From contig NC_080175.1 of assembly GCF_950295315.1 (NCBI RefSeq), forward strand, positions 84,447,566 through 84,511,565: a stretch of 64,000 nt of DNA, given 5' to 3'. Source of the stretch: Erinaceus europaeus (taxonomy: Eukaryota > Chordata > Mammalia > Eulipotyphla > Erinaceidae). Below the pieces are notes generated by a model. That model made no database searches. It was not told the origin of the DNA and saw nothing but the letters and a program-made list of their open reading frames with translations. Below, in pieces: positions 24,979-36,409 of the stretch; the stretch's first letter is position 1, and the number at the start of each line of letters is the position of its first letter. Made by a program: the position numbers and the translations under genes.

Positions 24979-25109
24979 ATAGAAGTACAGTTTCATATCT
25001 CTGCAAGATTAGTTAAGAATACTTTCAGTTTGAAATTTGCTTCATTTTCTCAAATATATTTTGATAATGGAATTCTTAATTTTAATATATATAAATTTTT
25101 GTGCTAACA

Positions 25110-25228
25110 AGATCAAGTAACGAAAACAACCTCACCCTCAGCTTAGGCCACGTATCATGGTATCATGGGGAGATGGGAAACTGTATCTGTGTGCCAGTAA
25201 CTATGCTATAGACCATTAATCTCTCAAT
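25110..25228 (+). mobile_element. L1 3' terminus fragment
   Basis: GGAGATGGGAAACTGTATCT and CTATAGACCATTAATCTCTC then AATATAAAAAATG match, in sense, the short 3' UTR end of the L1 at 11395-11500. Confidence 0.65.
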
Positions 25229-25399
25229 ATAAAAAATGAATATGATTATTCACTATGTTAATAAATTTTTAAAAAACAAAATTTTCAAATTTTACAAAAT
25301 ATATCCATAAAGTTTTAATAATAATCATATAAATATACCATATTAAGGATAAAAATAGATTAAACACTTGCAAATATTCCTGAATCAGTCAGTAGAGTT

Positions 25400-25800
25400 A
25401 GAAATTCTACTAAGTGACAGAAGCCAAAAAGAGAAAGAAAGTTGAATATGCAATGATTTCATTCATAGAATTTAAAAGACAATGACAGAAAGGGCAAACA
25501 CAAAGTGAAACTTGGACTGGGTTTGTTGTATTGCACTAAAGCAAAAGGCTCTGGGGAAGGAAGGAAAAGACTGGGGTGGGGGATACAGAATGATGCCCTT
25601 AAATATTCTCTTAACTAGTGCTGTAGGGTCCTGAGTCAGAATAGTGGAAATGGGCCTAAGTTAGGAGGGAGAATGTGTTTCAGATTTCTCTAACGAGGAG
25701 ATACATATAATACATGTCAACAACTGTACTTAGATCCTTCATCTACCCATAAAATGCAAAAAGGTAAATTAAATAAAAAGAAATTTAATTTGAAATTGAT
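25400..25800 (+). mobile_element. L1 3' UTR fragment (older subfamily)
   Basis: GTGACAGAAGCCAAAAAGAG and AATGATTTCATTCATAGAAT match the block just after L1 ORF2 in many mammals (recognition). GGTCCTGAGTCAGAATAGTG and an A-rich end follow. Confidence 0.65.
25582..25614 (+). repeat. 33-bp direct repeat, copy 1
   Basis: Identical over all 33 bases to 26898-26930. It begins GATACAGAATGATGCCC. It lies inside an L1 3' UTR-like stretch. Confidence 0.9.
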
Positions 25801-26090
25801 CCTATCAAATTCTATCTAAATACTATAACCTCATAAAAAGACTTATAAACTTTTATACATATAACTGAAATCGCCCTGTAGAAATATTCTTATATTATGG
25901 AAAGAAATAGCAATGTTTTTTTTTCTATGTGTCAAATCACAACCAACTAAATAATCTTAACTAATTACACAGTTATCAGAAAGTAAACAATGAGATATAA
26001 TATTAATAAAATACATTTACATAGACTGAATTGTAGCACATCACAATGTAGTTAAACATGTTTTTGCTACTGTTCTGTAGAGCTGTAGAG

Positions 26091-26116
26091 CTTCATATGA
26101 CAGCTGTCATATGAAG
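26091..26116. repeat. perfect 26-bp palindrome centred on CAGCTG
   Basis: The half site CTTCATATGACAG is followed with no spacer by its exact reverse complement. The centre is an E-box hexamer. It is preceded by a GTAGAGCT/GTAGAGCT direct repeat. Confidence 0.95.
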
Positions 26117-26897
26117 AATTAATCCCATCAAAATATAGTGTAGCTTCAGCATAAATCAAATTCTCTTCTGTTGATATTGAGATTTTATAGAATTGTTACA
26201 TTAATGCTATTTTACTCTATTTTTATATGTTTTATTTAATGTAAATTCTGTGTGGCATTTAAACATTTTATGACATAATTTTGATATTTTTCTCTCACAT
26301 ATCTTTATGTTTGGTTTACCAGACTTGTAATTCTTAAAGTTATAATTATGAAGCTTTGCTACTCAGATTTATGGCCTCTTATTATAGGCTTCCTGTTTCT
26401 GTTTTTCTTTACAAACAAATCCAATTTCAAGTAAGTTCCTGGGTTTCATATATTTACACACTATACAAGCATAAGACATTAGAAAATACTTTTTACTTTA
26501 ATTGCGGTTCCAGTATTTAGCTTGTAAATGTCTCATGTAGGCTTTAGTCTTCTGAAGAGATTGTGATGACTGCATAAATGAAGAAAAATATAGATATATC
26601 CCATAAGAAGGAAATAAATTTAAACAATTACTTCTAATTGACTCTACTTATAAATAAGAAATCATTATAGAAAACTACAGAAAGTCAACTACCAGCTTCT
26701 CCATAAGAATAATATATAAAATAAAATGTGATTTCATTAATAAAATGTATAGATTAATAGAATATTAAAATCATTATTTTTTTCATACTTGTCTATTAAC
26801 TCATAGATCAGTTACAATCTTGAGGGTCTACCTAAATAAATTACTGAAAAAACTAAACAGCTCATTGAGTCAACCGAAACTGCCTGAAGAATAGAAA

Positions 26898-26930
26898 GAT
26901 ACAGAATGATGCCCTTAAATATTCTCTTAA
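26898..26930 (+). repeat. 33-bp direct repeat, copy 2
   Basis: Exact copy of 25582-25614, but the bases on either side do not match those of copy 1. Confidence 0.9.
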
Positions 26931-26997
26931 GCAGGAAATCTCTCTAAAGAAGAGAATGGGTGCTTCATATAGAATCAAGTCCAGCTGTGATTTTAAA

Positions 26998-27170
26998 TAG
27001 ATGCCCATTTCAGTGGTGATATCGCTCAATTGAATCATGTGCTGCTTTGCCATGTGTGTGAGCCAGTTTAAGTGCAAGTCCCTTGGCATTAAAGGAAACT
27101 TTAGTGCTGCGATGCTTCATTCTCTCTCTATTTCTCTGTCTCTGTCTAAAGTATATTAATAAATAAATAT
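26998..27170 (+). mobile_element. tRNA-type SINE (old, form C-like)
   Basis: GCTGCTTTGCCATGTGTGTG, AGTTTAAGTGCAAGTCCCTT, a C/T body and ATTAATAAATAAATATCC. Confidence 0.5.
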
Positions 27171-28819
27171 CCATATCAGAAATTGTTTAGTAGTCATTAT
27201 TTTGTTTTCTATTTTATAAGCTATCCATATTCATCTCCACAGATGCCTTCAGGCTGATATCTAAATTAAATTATATGTGTATCCACTTTAAGTAGTAGGG
27301 GAAAAAATGCAAGGGTCTAAAAATGAATTCTTCTTATTTCAACCTTAAGTAGCCTGAATCAAGCTTAACAGCTTTGTGTGATGGAAAACATAACTGAAAG
27401 TCTATGAGAGAAATAGTGCCCTTAGTTAACTTTTTTGCCTTTTCCAAGTAACAAACTCTAAAATGCATTCCTTTGTCTTAGTTATGCCTTCCACCATTCT
27501 CTCAGCAAGGCAGCAATGCACTTCAGTTTCTGATTAGAAGCTGCTCAAAAGCAGCTCTAATTGAAGAACCAATATAATTTTCACCCCGCCCCCCCCCCCC
27601 ATAGTCTTCAAACCAACAGCAATTCAGCACATGAGAAAAAAAATAACAGCCGGTGCAAAAGTTCTTAGGGTCTGGCCCAGCAGGAGAAAGAGAAGCAGAA
27701 AGTCATGTCAACAACAATAACAATGAAAACATTTTTAAAAGCTTTGATCTTATGAATAGCCTCAGTACCAAAGGCAAGGCCTGCTGTTCATGCTTAACAA
27801 CAGGGCAAAAAGAGCAGACAACCTCCTTGACACATGCTAGTTCAGAGCCACAGACAGAAAAAGCAGAGAAAACAGTACAGATATTTGGGGGAACATAATA
27901 GTTAATAGAATTATTATTGTAATCATCCACTAAAAATGCTAGTAAGTGAAGTCTTATCTTTCACTTTCTCATTTTCATCCCTATTATTTTATAAGCACTT
28001 CATTTTTTGACAAGAGAATAGCAGGAAAATACTGAAAGCAAAAAGTATTCTGCTCTTAAAAATCTATTCTTTTTGTTATTTTACATAACACTATATTTAA
28101 AGTAAATATTTAGTCATCTATTCTGTGGTCTTATAAAGTTTTACTTTATTTTATTAAAATTCTATCTTTGGATGTAATATATGGGGTTCATTGTTCCATG
28201 CCCTAAAGGGGCAAATTTCCTGATACATACTGAATTTTGTCATATCATCTCTCAGTGATATGAGAAAACTAGTAGCCACAATTCAGTGAAACTGAAGGCC
28301 TATTCTAATTGCTATGTGATTACATTTTATCATTTTATACTAAAATGACCTGACTTAAGGACAGACAAGGCAAATCTTTTTCTTCTTTTGCATAGGGTAC
28401 AAGAATTTCTTTTAATTGTATTCACTTTGAGTTTGTGTTTAAGATTAATTACAAAGAATTTCAATTTCTTCATGGTCACTTGAATATGCTCATGTTATTA
28501 GAAGAAATCATATAGCACACTGTAATATTGTCTTCCATTATTTAATTTGGCATAAAATTAGAAAATGGCTCCTATGTCTAAATTAAAGTATTAAAACTGT
28601 TTTCTTTCCCCCTAGTATCCACTGCCACATGCCTCCTTTATCCTAAAATTTAGATATGTAGACAAAAGAATGTATATTAATATTTTACATAAAACTTATC
28701 CTAATCAAGTTGTTCAATGCTTCTCTAAATATTATTTCAAGTTTCAGATATCCTATGCTAGCAGAAATTTATATTTCACCAGCACTTTGTTCCTCACCCA
28801 GTCTGGTCCATCTGCCTAG
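27171..28819. other. unassigned AT-rich intron sequence
   Basis: No gene or nameable element. A C-run lies at 27583-27600. The open frame at 27653-27898 has no features of a real protein. Confidence 0.55.
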
Positions 28820-28823
28820 ACAC

Positions 28824-28856
28824 AGTGAGTGAGTGAGTGAGTGAGTGAGTGAGTGA

Positions 28857-28893
<37 letters not shown>
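28824..28893 (+). repeat. compound microsatellite (GTGA)n-(GT)n
   Basis: About nine GTGA units pass directly into about sixteen GT units. Confidence 0.96.
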
Positions 28894-28894
<1 letters not shown>

Positions 28895-28895
<1 letters not shown>

Positions 28896-29050
28896 TAAAC
28901 AGATTGAGAAACAGAGAAAGATAGAAGGCAAGACAACATAATATCAGAGCTTCTCTCATAGTGGTAGTACTCTCATATGGTGTAGAGACTTGAACCTGGA
29001 CTGTGCACAGAGATACAGGTGTCCTGATACATGAATTCTCTCCTGACTTA
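28895..29050 (-). mobile_element. tRNA-type SINE (old, antisense)
   Basis: A purine body (CAGATTGAGAAACAGAGAAA) then GAGACTTGAACCTGGACTGT, an antisense B box. The microsatellite next to it probably grew from its tail. Confidence 0.55.
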
Positions 29051-29212
29051 CACACTGTCTACATGCACTTGTCATCTACATTTTTCCTACCTTCTGATTC
29101 TTTTAGCAGAAAACTTTTTCAGGTCTAACAACCTTTTCAGAACTGGGTTTTCCTTGACAAACTATAAGCCTTTTACTTTCAGTTATTTCATTTTGTTTAG
29201 TGATGATTTATT

Positions 29213-29214
29213 TG

Positions 29215-29256
<42 letters not shown>

Positions 29257-29280
29257 GTAGATAGATGATAGATAGAGTGG
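29213..29280 (+). repeat. (GATA)n microsatellite
   Basis: About 15 GATA units with interruptions near 29255 and 29270. The following CCAGGATTTAAACCAGAACC (29283-29375) suggests it replaced the tail of an old antisense SINE. Confidence 0.93.
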
Positions 29281-29439
29281 ATAGATAAGTGCCACAACAA
29301 CACATGTAATTCCAGGATTTAAACCAGAACCCCAGGGATGCATGTTCTGCATTCCAGAAGTTGAGTTGTTTCCTTGTCCATTTCATTCTTTAAAATAAAC
29401 AGTTGAAAATTTTGTTTATTTGTCATGGTTGGGGTTTCA

Positions 29440-29590
29440 TTGCTCTGGATTGTCTTTTTTAAATAGAGGGAGACAGAAATAAAGATGCATAGGGGAAAAT
29501 ACCATAGCACTGAAGCTTCCCACAGCATAGTAGCGGCAGCATTCAAACCTGGATTATACACATAATAAAGCAAGTACAAATTGCAAGTAA
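29440..29590 (-). mobile_element. tRNA-type SINE (old, antisense)
   Basis: GAGGGAGACAGAAATAAAGA, CACTGAAGCTTCCCACAGCA and GGCAGCATTCAAACCTGGAT (antisense B box). Confidence 0.55.
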
Positions 29591-29775
29591 GCTATCTTTC
29601 TAGGTATGTTACACTGTTTTGACTGGAACTTGACTCTGGCTATTTGTGATGCTGGGTATCAAACCTAAGATCCTTCACATAAAGTGATGTGAGGTTAACC
29701 CGAAAACAAATTGCATAGCTTGAAAGCAAAAGCTTTATAGAATAGACTTAGAGAATCAGGTACACATGATGTGGT

Positions 29776-29782
29776 ATGGTGT

Positions 29783-29844
<62 letters not shown>

Positions 29845-29853
29845 TGTGTGTGG
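29776..29853. repeat. (GT)n microsatellite
   Basis: About 36 GT units with one CT interruption near the right end. Confidence 0.96.
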
Positions 29854-29971
29854 AGTGCATAACCATACCAATGGGATCTAGAAATACTATAATATGTCAA
29901 GGAATGCAATGCTAAATAAAAAATGACAGATCATTGTTTATTACTAATACAGTTTCTTGATCAAGTACTTC

Positions 29972-30125
29972 CCCTGAGGGCTGGGAATATAGTGCCAGTG
30001 GTAGATCACCAGACTTACATGCCTGAGGAGGAAGAGGTTCCAGGTTCAATACCTGACTCTATAATATACCAGAGCTGAACAGTGCTTTGGTCTCTTATGG
30101 AAATGAATGCATCTTTAAAATAATC
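29972..30125 (+). mobile_element. tRNA-type SINE, form C
   Basis: GCTGGGAATATAGTGCCAGT head, GAAGAGGTTCCAGGTTCAAT B-box region, AATATACCAGAGCTGAACAG, and an A-rich end. Confidence 0.72.
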
Positions 30126-30216
30126 CTCCCTCTTCTAGCAAAACTATCACAGAATTTAACAACAGATAATTAGTTTCATTCTATTTTTCTTTTTCATTCT
30201 ATTAGAAAGCCTTTTT

Positions 30217-30508
30217 TTTTTTTGGCTCCAAGGTTATTTCTGGGGCTCAGTACCTGCACTACAAATCCAATGCTCCTGTAGCTATTATTATTATTATTAT
30301 TACTATTTTGGATAGGACAGAGAGGATTAGAGAGTGGAGGGGAAGGTAGAAAGAGAGAGAGTGAGACTGACACCTGCAGACCTGTTTCACTGCTTGTGAA
30401 ACAACCCCCCTCCCCCTGCAGGTTTTGAACCAGGATCTTTACATGGGTTCTTGCACTTTGTACTATGTGCACTTAAACAGGTGCACTACCACCAGCCCAC
30501 CTATTAGA
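30217..30508 (-). mobile_element. tRNA-type SINE, form A with 3' extension
   Basis: Antisense extension (GGCTCCAAGGTTATTTCTGG), then (ATT)n, then GATAGGACAGAGAGGATTAG, CACCTGCAGACCTGTTTCAC and the head. The B box reads GGTTTTGAACCAGGATCTTT. Confidence 0.85.
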
Positions 30509-30741
30509 GAACCTTCAGCAGCTGACCGTACACACAACTTTGGATCTAAGTCATTGAATCCCAACACAACTTTCATCACTTATATAACAACACATTCCTT
30601 CAATAGAATTTCATACTATGTCAAACTGAAACACTGTATAAAGTGATAAAGGTAAGAGTTCAAGAGAAAAATTTGAATCTTCAAAAAAATTGAGTCTTGA
30701 GATGTCATTTTCACTCAGTAAATATTTAGTTTGTGATACCT

Positions 30742-30826
30742 TTCTCTTCTCTTTAGAGTCATACTTCTAATTCTCTTCTCTTTAGAGTCATACTTCTAAT
30801 TCTCTTCTCTTTAGAGTCATACTTCT
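30742..30826 (+). repeat. 29-bp tandem repeat, three copies
   Basis: Units start at 30742, 30771 and 30800. The first two are identical and the third matches for 27 bases. The unit begins TTCTCTTCTCTTTAGAGTCA. Confidence 0.95.
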
Positions 30827-31512
30827 CATATACTTAGCTACACTGAATAGTCATATCTTCATTGCTAAAATAATATAGTTGGCCTAGATCTGTGAATTTT
30901 TAACTTTTATTGCACACCTATAAACTAAAACAATCTTTTAAAGCCTATATAACAACTTGTATACTTAAAGTCGACTTTTTAAATGTTTCCTCAGGAGTGT
31001 AAATAATTGTAAATGATGTAATTTCTAGTATATTGTAAATACTGACATTCTAAAATAAAGCTATTACACTACTCTTTTAATGCACCCAATGGAATTCAAA
31101 TACTATAGTGATTTGATACCCACCATCATCCATGTAAAAATAAATGACTGCATTCTTTATTAATGGACAGAATTTTTATTTTGTTTACTTTTTCTCTTTG
31201 AATTTATACTTTCAATAACCCCCTCATAAATATTACATTAAGGTAACATGCCACTGTACTCGAAAATCTTTTATTGATCAATCAGTCACATATTGCTGTA
31301 AGAAAAGTTAATTATTAATTTATTACTTCTAATCCTAGTGCTATATAGCTTTAAATTTGCCTTCTGAATAATCTTTCCAAAGTTATCAGATAACTGTCCA
31401 TTTCATAATATTAATTCACATGCCAAACATAGCATTGAACTACAAAAATCATGACTCTGTTATACACAACACACTATAATTAAACTTGTAAATCCACTGT
31501 ACTTACAGTCTT

Positions 31513-31794
31513 TTTTTAATATTTATTTTTTTATTTATTCCTTTTTGTTGCCCTTGTTGTTTTATTGTTGTAGTTATTATTGTTGTTGTCGTTGTTGGAT
31601 AGGACAGAGAGAAATGGAGAGAGGAGGGGAAGACAGAGAGGAGGAGAGAAAGATAGACACCTGCAGACCTGCTTCACCACCTGTGAAGCGACTCTCCTGC
31701 AGGTGGGGAGCTGGGGTTCGAACCGGGATCCTTATGCCGGTCCTTGTGCTTTGAGCCACCTGCGCTTAACCCGCTGCGCTACAGCCCGACTCCC
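31513..31794 (-). mobile_element. tRNA-type SINE, form A, intact, 12-bp TSD
   Basis: Exact TSD ACTTACAGTCTT at 31501-31512 and 31795-31806. On the minus strand the head contains GTAGCGCAGCGGGTTAAGCG (perfect A box) and GGTTCGAACCC (B box). It is one of the youngest-looking copies, though an intact B box does not prove activity. Confidence 0.97.
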
Positions 31795-31806
31795 ACTTAC
31801 AGTCTT

Positions 31807-33039
31807 AACAAGTATATACTTTGATAAATAAAACCACAGTGGTGAAAGCAAATGTGAAATTTTCTAAAGGAATTTTTGGAAACTTAAGTCATTTGACCTA
31901 TCCAGTCTAAACAACCAAGCATAAGAGTTAGTCATTCTTGGATATGAGTCATTACAAATAAACTACCCCAAAACAATAGTCATCATGTCCTGGGGTATAT
32001 TTACTAGAAACTGTTATAGTAAAATTCTCTTATGAGCTTAAATGAATAAAGTAATAGCATTCAGTCTCCTGAAATCACAGGTAAAGTTATAAATCAATTA
32101 CCCCCCCTAAAACATGAATACACATAAACAGGATTCTCACAATGTTGCCAAAAAGATACAGAGCATTTGAGGATATTTTTTTTCCTATGTACCTGGATTT
32201 AAACTTACATACTGCCTTCCAAAATGAAATACTGATGCGAATATTCGATCTTCAGTGGTAAATAAGCTTCTAGCTTCAGCTTCATATTTATGAAAAACCA
32301 TACAGGAAATAAGTTATGACTTATCAGTAAAGAATGAGAGATGTGGAAGTGATTTCTGGGGGTTCACATCCTGCATATCAAAACCAGACTTTCCCCAAAG
32401 GCTGAGGTAAGGTTCCAGGGTCTCCAAGAGAGAAGTTTTTATTTATTTTTCAAAAGCAATTTGAAACAATTCATTTACAAGTAATTTAGCATTTACTAGC
32501 CACAATTAGGAATGTAGCTTCATTTGAAAGAAAAAGGCGGGAAAGAAAATGTTTAGAAACATATCCTTACACACATAGGAATACATGTTGTATTGACAAT
32601 AGGTTAATATGTTTATTTGACTAACACTTTGCATAAAGTTGAAATATTCATGACTATCTGATATTTTTCTCTCTTTTGCCCATCTTAATCCAATTCTGTT
32701 TTAAGTGTGAGTATTCCTTTTCATACACTACTTCTGCCTTGTAATTTTTCCTCTGTTTTACTACCTATACATAGTGCATACCCATTTCTGAAAGTCTCTT
32801 ACACTAAAAAACAGATACAATGGAATTTATCTGAGAGATTTAAGTGTAACTTGGTCTCATTAATCATGCCTTAGCTTCAAATTTTATGAGATTTGTAAGG
32901 TAGTTAATTATTTGGCCTTGATTAATGACTCACTTTCTATATGATAATGAAAAAGATTCTGTCACATCAAGGTAATTGAAAATTTATAAGGAATTCAACA
33001 TGGTATATGACATGTCATACTTTAAAAGAAACAACCCTG
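31807..33039. other. unassigned AT-rich intron sequence
   Basis: No gene, tandem array or nameable repeat. Confidence 0.55.
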
Positions 33040-33250
33040 GGGGGTCTGGTGGTGGCACACCTGGTTGAGCACACATTACAATGTGCAAGGACGGGGGTTG
33101 GGGGGTTAGGTTGAGTCCCCCATGCTCAACTACAAGAGGGCTTTGCGAGTGGTGAAGCAAAGCTGCAAGTATCTCTCTTTCTCTCTCAATATCTCCCCCT
33201 ACCCTCTTGATTTCTGGCTGTCTCTATGCAATAAAGATAACTTAAAAAAA
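33040..33250 (+). mobile_element. tRNA-type SINE, form B
   Basis: GGTGGTGGCACACCTGGTTG head, AATGTGCAAGGACGGGGGTT, GGCTTTGCGAGTGGTGAAGC, and TCTCTATGCAATAAAGATAA tail. Confidence 0.9.
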
Positions 33251-33284
33251 ATTAGAGAACATTCTCACAACTTAAAAAGGGGGG

Positions 33285-33515
33285 GGGGGAGCTGGCGGTA
33301 GTGCAGTGGGTTAAGTGCACAAGCAGTGAAGCAAGTCAGCCTAGGTGTCTTTCTCTCGCCCTCTCTGTCTTCCTCTCCCCTCTCGATTTCTCTCTGTCCT
33401 AGCCAACAAAATAAGCAACAAAAGGGGAAAAAAAAAAGTCTCCTGGAGCAGTGGATTAATAGTGCAGGCACCGAGCCCCTGCAATAATCCTAGAGACAAA
33501 AAAAAAAAAAAAAAA
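33285..33515 (+). mobile_element. tRNA-type SINE, form A, internally deleted, with 3' extension
   Basis: GGCGGTAGTGCAGTGGGTTA head passes quickly to GTGAAGCAAGTCAGCCTAGG, so the B-box region is lost. The extension GCAGTGGATTAATAGTGCAG and a long A-run end it. Confidence 0.85.
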
Positions 33516-33520
33516 AAAAG

Positions 33521-33815
33521 GGAGTCAGGCAGCAGTGCAGCTGGTTAAGTGCAGGTGTCACAAAGCGCAAGGACCAGCATAAGGATCCCGGTTCGAGCCC
33601 CCAGCTCCCTACCTGTAGGGGAGTCTCTTCACAGGTGGTGAAGCATGTCTGCAGGTGTCTATCTTTCTCTCCCTCTCTGTCTTCCCCTCCTCTCTCCATT
33701 TCTCTCTGTCCTATCCAATAATGATGACGTCAACAACAACAACAACAATAATAACTACAACAATAAAAAATCAAGGGCAACAAAAGGGAATACATAAATA
33801 AATATTTTTTAAAAA
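33521..33815 (+). mobile_element. tRNA-type SINE, form A, inserted in the A-tail of the previous SINE
   Basis: GGGAGTCAGGCAGCAGTGCA head, GGTTCGAGCCC B box, C/T body, and GGGAATACATAAATAAATAT tail. It abuts the preceding poly(A). Confidence 0.93.
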
Positions 33816-34789
33816 GCCTAGACCATGTTAGACAGACCATCAAAACTAATTACTGAACCAAAAAGTTATTTGCTTCTATAAAAATATCGAATCAAGGCAC
33901 AGTCGAAGCTCTAAATATATACAAATTGAAAATCTCTGTATTTACAGCATATCATTATTGTATGTTATAAAATAGATCAGTACTGTTTACATTTCCATAT
34001 ATATGGATTGTGTGTTGACCTTTAGTTACACAGTACAACCCTACCTCCTTAAGTTCCTGAAAATTGTAGAAAAATACCTTTCAAAATAGTTTATTTTTTA
34101 TCTATTAGATTTTATTCTTTATTTTATAAGAGCCAGTACTTTTAAAAAACTAAATTGTGTCAGATCCTATGTTGTACACTTTACAAATATCTCACTACAT
34201 CTCCCAACCGCATCACAAAGGAGATACAGTTGTTTACTTTTGTTATTTCCAAATTGTAGGAAACAAGCACAATAATTTGTCATATAGTAAATATGTGGTA
34301 GACCTAAATTAAAGCTCAGGCCTTCTGAAATATACCATTAATGCTGACTAGATCAATGATTCTTACAATTATTGTTTTCTCTGAAGGAAACATTCTAAAT
34401 TATAAACCTGTTTAATTCTTTTTGAGGAAGCACAGAATATAATTCTAACATTAGCCAATACCTTAGGATCACACTAAAAGTGCTTTTGTTTGCTTAAGGC
34501 ATTTTTGGTATGGATATGCTCAGGGTTGACTCAGGCATAGAAGCCTTCACAATGGCCCCATCATGGCCCAGAGACTTGTAACTTGGACACTCTCTTATCA
34601 CAATGCTTCCTGCTCCATCTTATTTCTGGACTTCATGTTGCGATACTTACCATACTCATTCTATGTATTTCTCCCCCCTTTTTCTAATTTTTAGATTTTC
34701 ATCTCCTACCAGTTTTGAAACCAGTTACTCAAGTTCTATGTGAAAAGTACAGTGAGTATTGACTGGGCCAACAGTATTGCTGTAAGAGC

Positions 34790-34945
34790 AAGAAGAAAAA
34801 GAGCCAGTTAGCTCACCCAGTTGTGTGCCTACTTGGCCAGGAACATGACCCAGGATCACTACGCAGACCCATAGCACACCACAGAGCTTCAGCACTCTGC
34901 CCTCATTCTCTCTCTCTGAAAAAAAAAAAAAAGCCTAACAGTTAA
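34790..34945 (+). mobile_element. tRNA-type SINE (old, form B- or C-like)
   Basis: GAGCCAGTTAGCTCACCCAG, GGCCAGGAACATGACCCAGG, a short C/T run and poly(A). Confidence 0.55.
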
Positions 34946-34969
34946 TCTCCAGTGACAACAATAAAAGGA

Positions 34970-34970
34970 G

Positions 34971-35041
<71 letters not shown>

Positions 35042-35106
35042 GGAAGGAAGGAAGGAAGGAAGGAATGAAGGAAGGTAGGAAGGAAGGAAGGAAGGAAGGA
35101 AGAAAG
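34970..35106 (+). repeat. (GAAA)n-(GGAA)n array
   Basis: About 17 GAAA units pass into about 15 GGAA units. It is nearly pure purine over 135 bp. Confidence 0.97.
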
Positions 35107-35499
35107 AACTTAGGTACAGGAATGCATGGTATGCCTAGAAAACAGATTTGTCACCTAGCTGAAAATGAGCACAGATGTTTCCTGTAAAATTGATTAAGGA
35201 AAAAAAAAATCTGTCATTCTTGAAAGCTACATTAGACCTTAAAGAAAGCTGGTATCTCTTTACCGAACATGGAAACAGCTTGGCTAAGAGACAGAGGTGA
35301 TTGAGATATGCAAAATCTTAGTTTGTAAAAATGTTAAAAGTACATCCTGTATATTTGCAACCCAACATAGTTTTAGGAAGTTGTTTTCAACCTATAAAAA
35401 ACCTTCAGTATAAGTATAGATTGTCCAAAGTGGAGTCGTAGAATATATTCTCAGACTTTCTTAGACATAGAATTACTAGCTCATATAGACATATTTTTA

Positions 35500-35640
35500 A
35501 ACTATTTATTTATTTATTTATTTATTTATGCCAGAGTACCACTTAGACAATTGGTTTGGGGGAACTGAAGCTGAGATTCACAGGTGCAAGCCCTATGCTC
35601 TGCTGGGGAGTTGCCTCCATAGCAGCAAAAGACATTTTTT
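35500..35640 (-). mobile_element. tRNA-type SINE (old, antisense)
   Basis: (TTTA)n tail complement, GCCAGAGTACCACTTAGACA, and CACAGGTGCAAGCCCTATGC. Confidence 0.45.
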
Positions 35641-35690
35641 ATTGTTTTTATTATTATTATTATTATTATTATTGCTATTACTATTATTTA
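35637..35690. repeat. (TTA)n microsatellite
   Basis: About 10 TTA units with interruptions. Confidence 0.9.
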
Positions 35691-35784
35691 ACTATTATAT
35701 AAGAAGTAACACATAAACACATCCCATAAGTGACAAACCAATGAATACTAGTTAATAAATACAGTAACAAACCTTGTTCAGGGA

Positions 35785-35960
35785 TCAAGTAATAGTTATC
35801 TGGGTGGAGTCTACACATTGCCAGCTTCAAGGTCCCAATCCTCTCCTGCAGTGAATAAGCTAAAGAGTAATGAGCAGTGTTACTGGTGTCTCCCTTTCTT
35901 AGTTTCTCTCTTCTTCCTATTATCTACTGATACAGGACACATCTTAATAAAGTTGTCTAA
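35785..35960 (+). mobile_element. tRNA-type SINE (old)
   Basis: TTCAAGGTCCCAATCCTCTC, a C/T body, and ACATCTTAATAAAG. The head is barely recognisable. Confidence 0.4.
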
Positions 35961-36409
35961 TACTAATAAGCAGAGGGATGAATAACATTTACTTGATAGA
36001 TGGGTTTATGGTACACAGATTTTAAACTAGACCCTAAAAATATTTCTAAAAGAATTTTAAATCACTCTTGCTAATCCTAAAAAAGACTACAACGTATAAT
36101 AATAATAATAAAATTATCTATTCATATTTACAGAGGCAAGAAACTTAAAAGAGGCTTCAATATGAAAGCTTACTTCAGTGTGGTCAGAATTAGGCTCACA
36201 CTTGGGTTCTACAAAGCAAAGCAGCCGACTATCCCAGTGAGCTATTTCAATGACCCAACAGTTTGCTTTTTATTCACTTAAAACATTTTACATCTGTAAT
36301 TTAGTTTTCACAAGTAATATCCATTCTTTAGTGCTGTGTTTTATGGTTCTTTCTTAACTTTGATCTTTAGAAAATACTCTAGATTTAAAACCTATAAAAT
36401 CTGAATTTG

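Noticed and set aside
28824..28893. Short regular repeats as a CRISPR-like array
   Set aside because: These and the other tandem arrays are ordinary microsatellites without spacers, in an animal genome.
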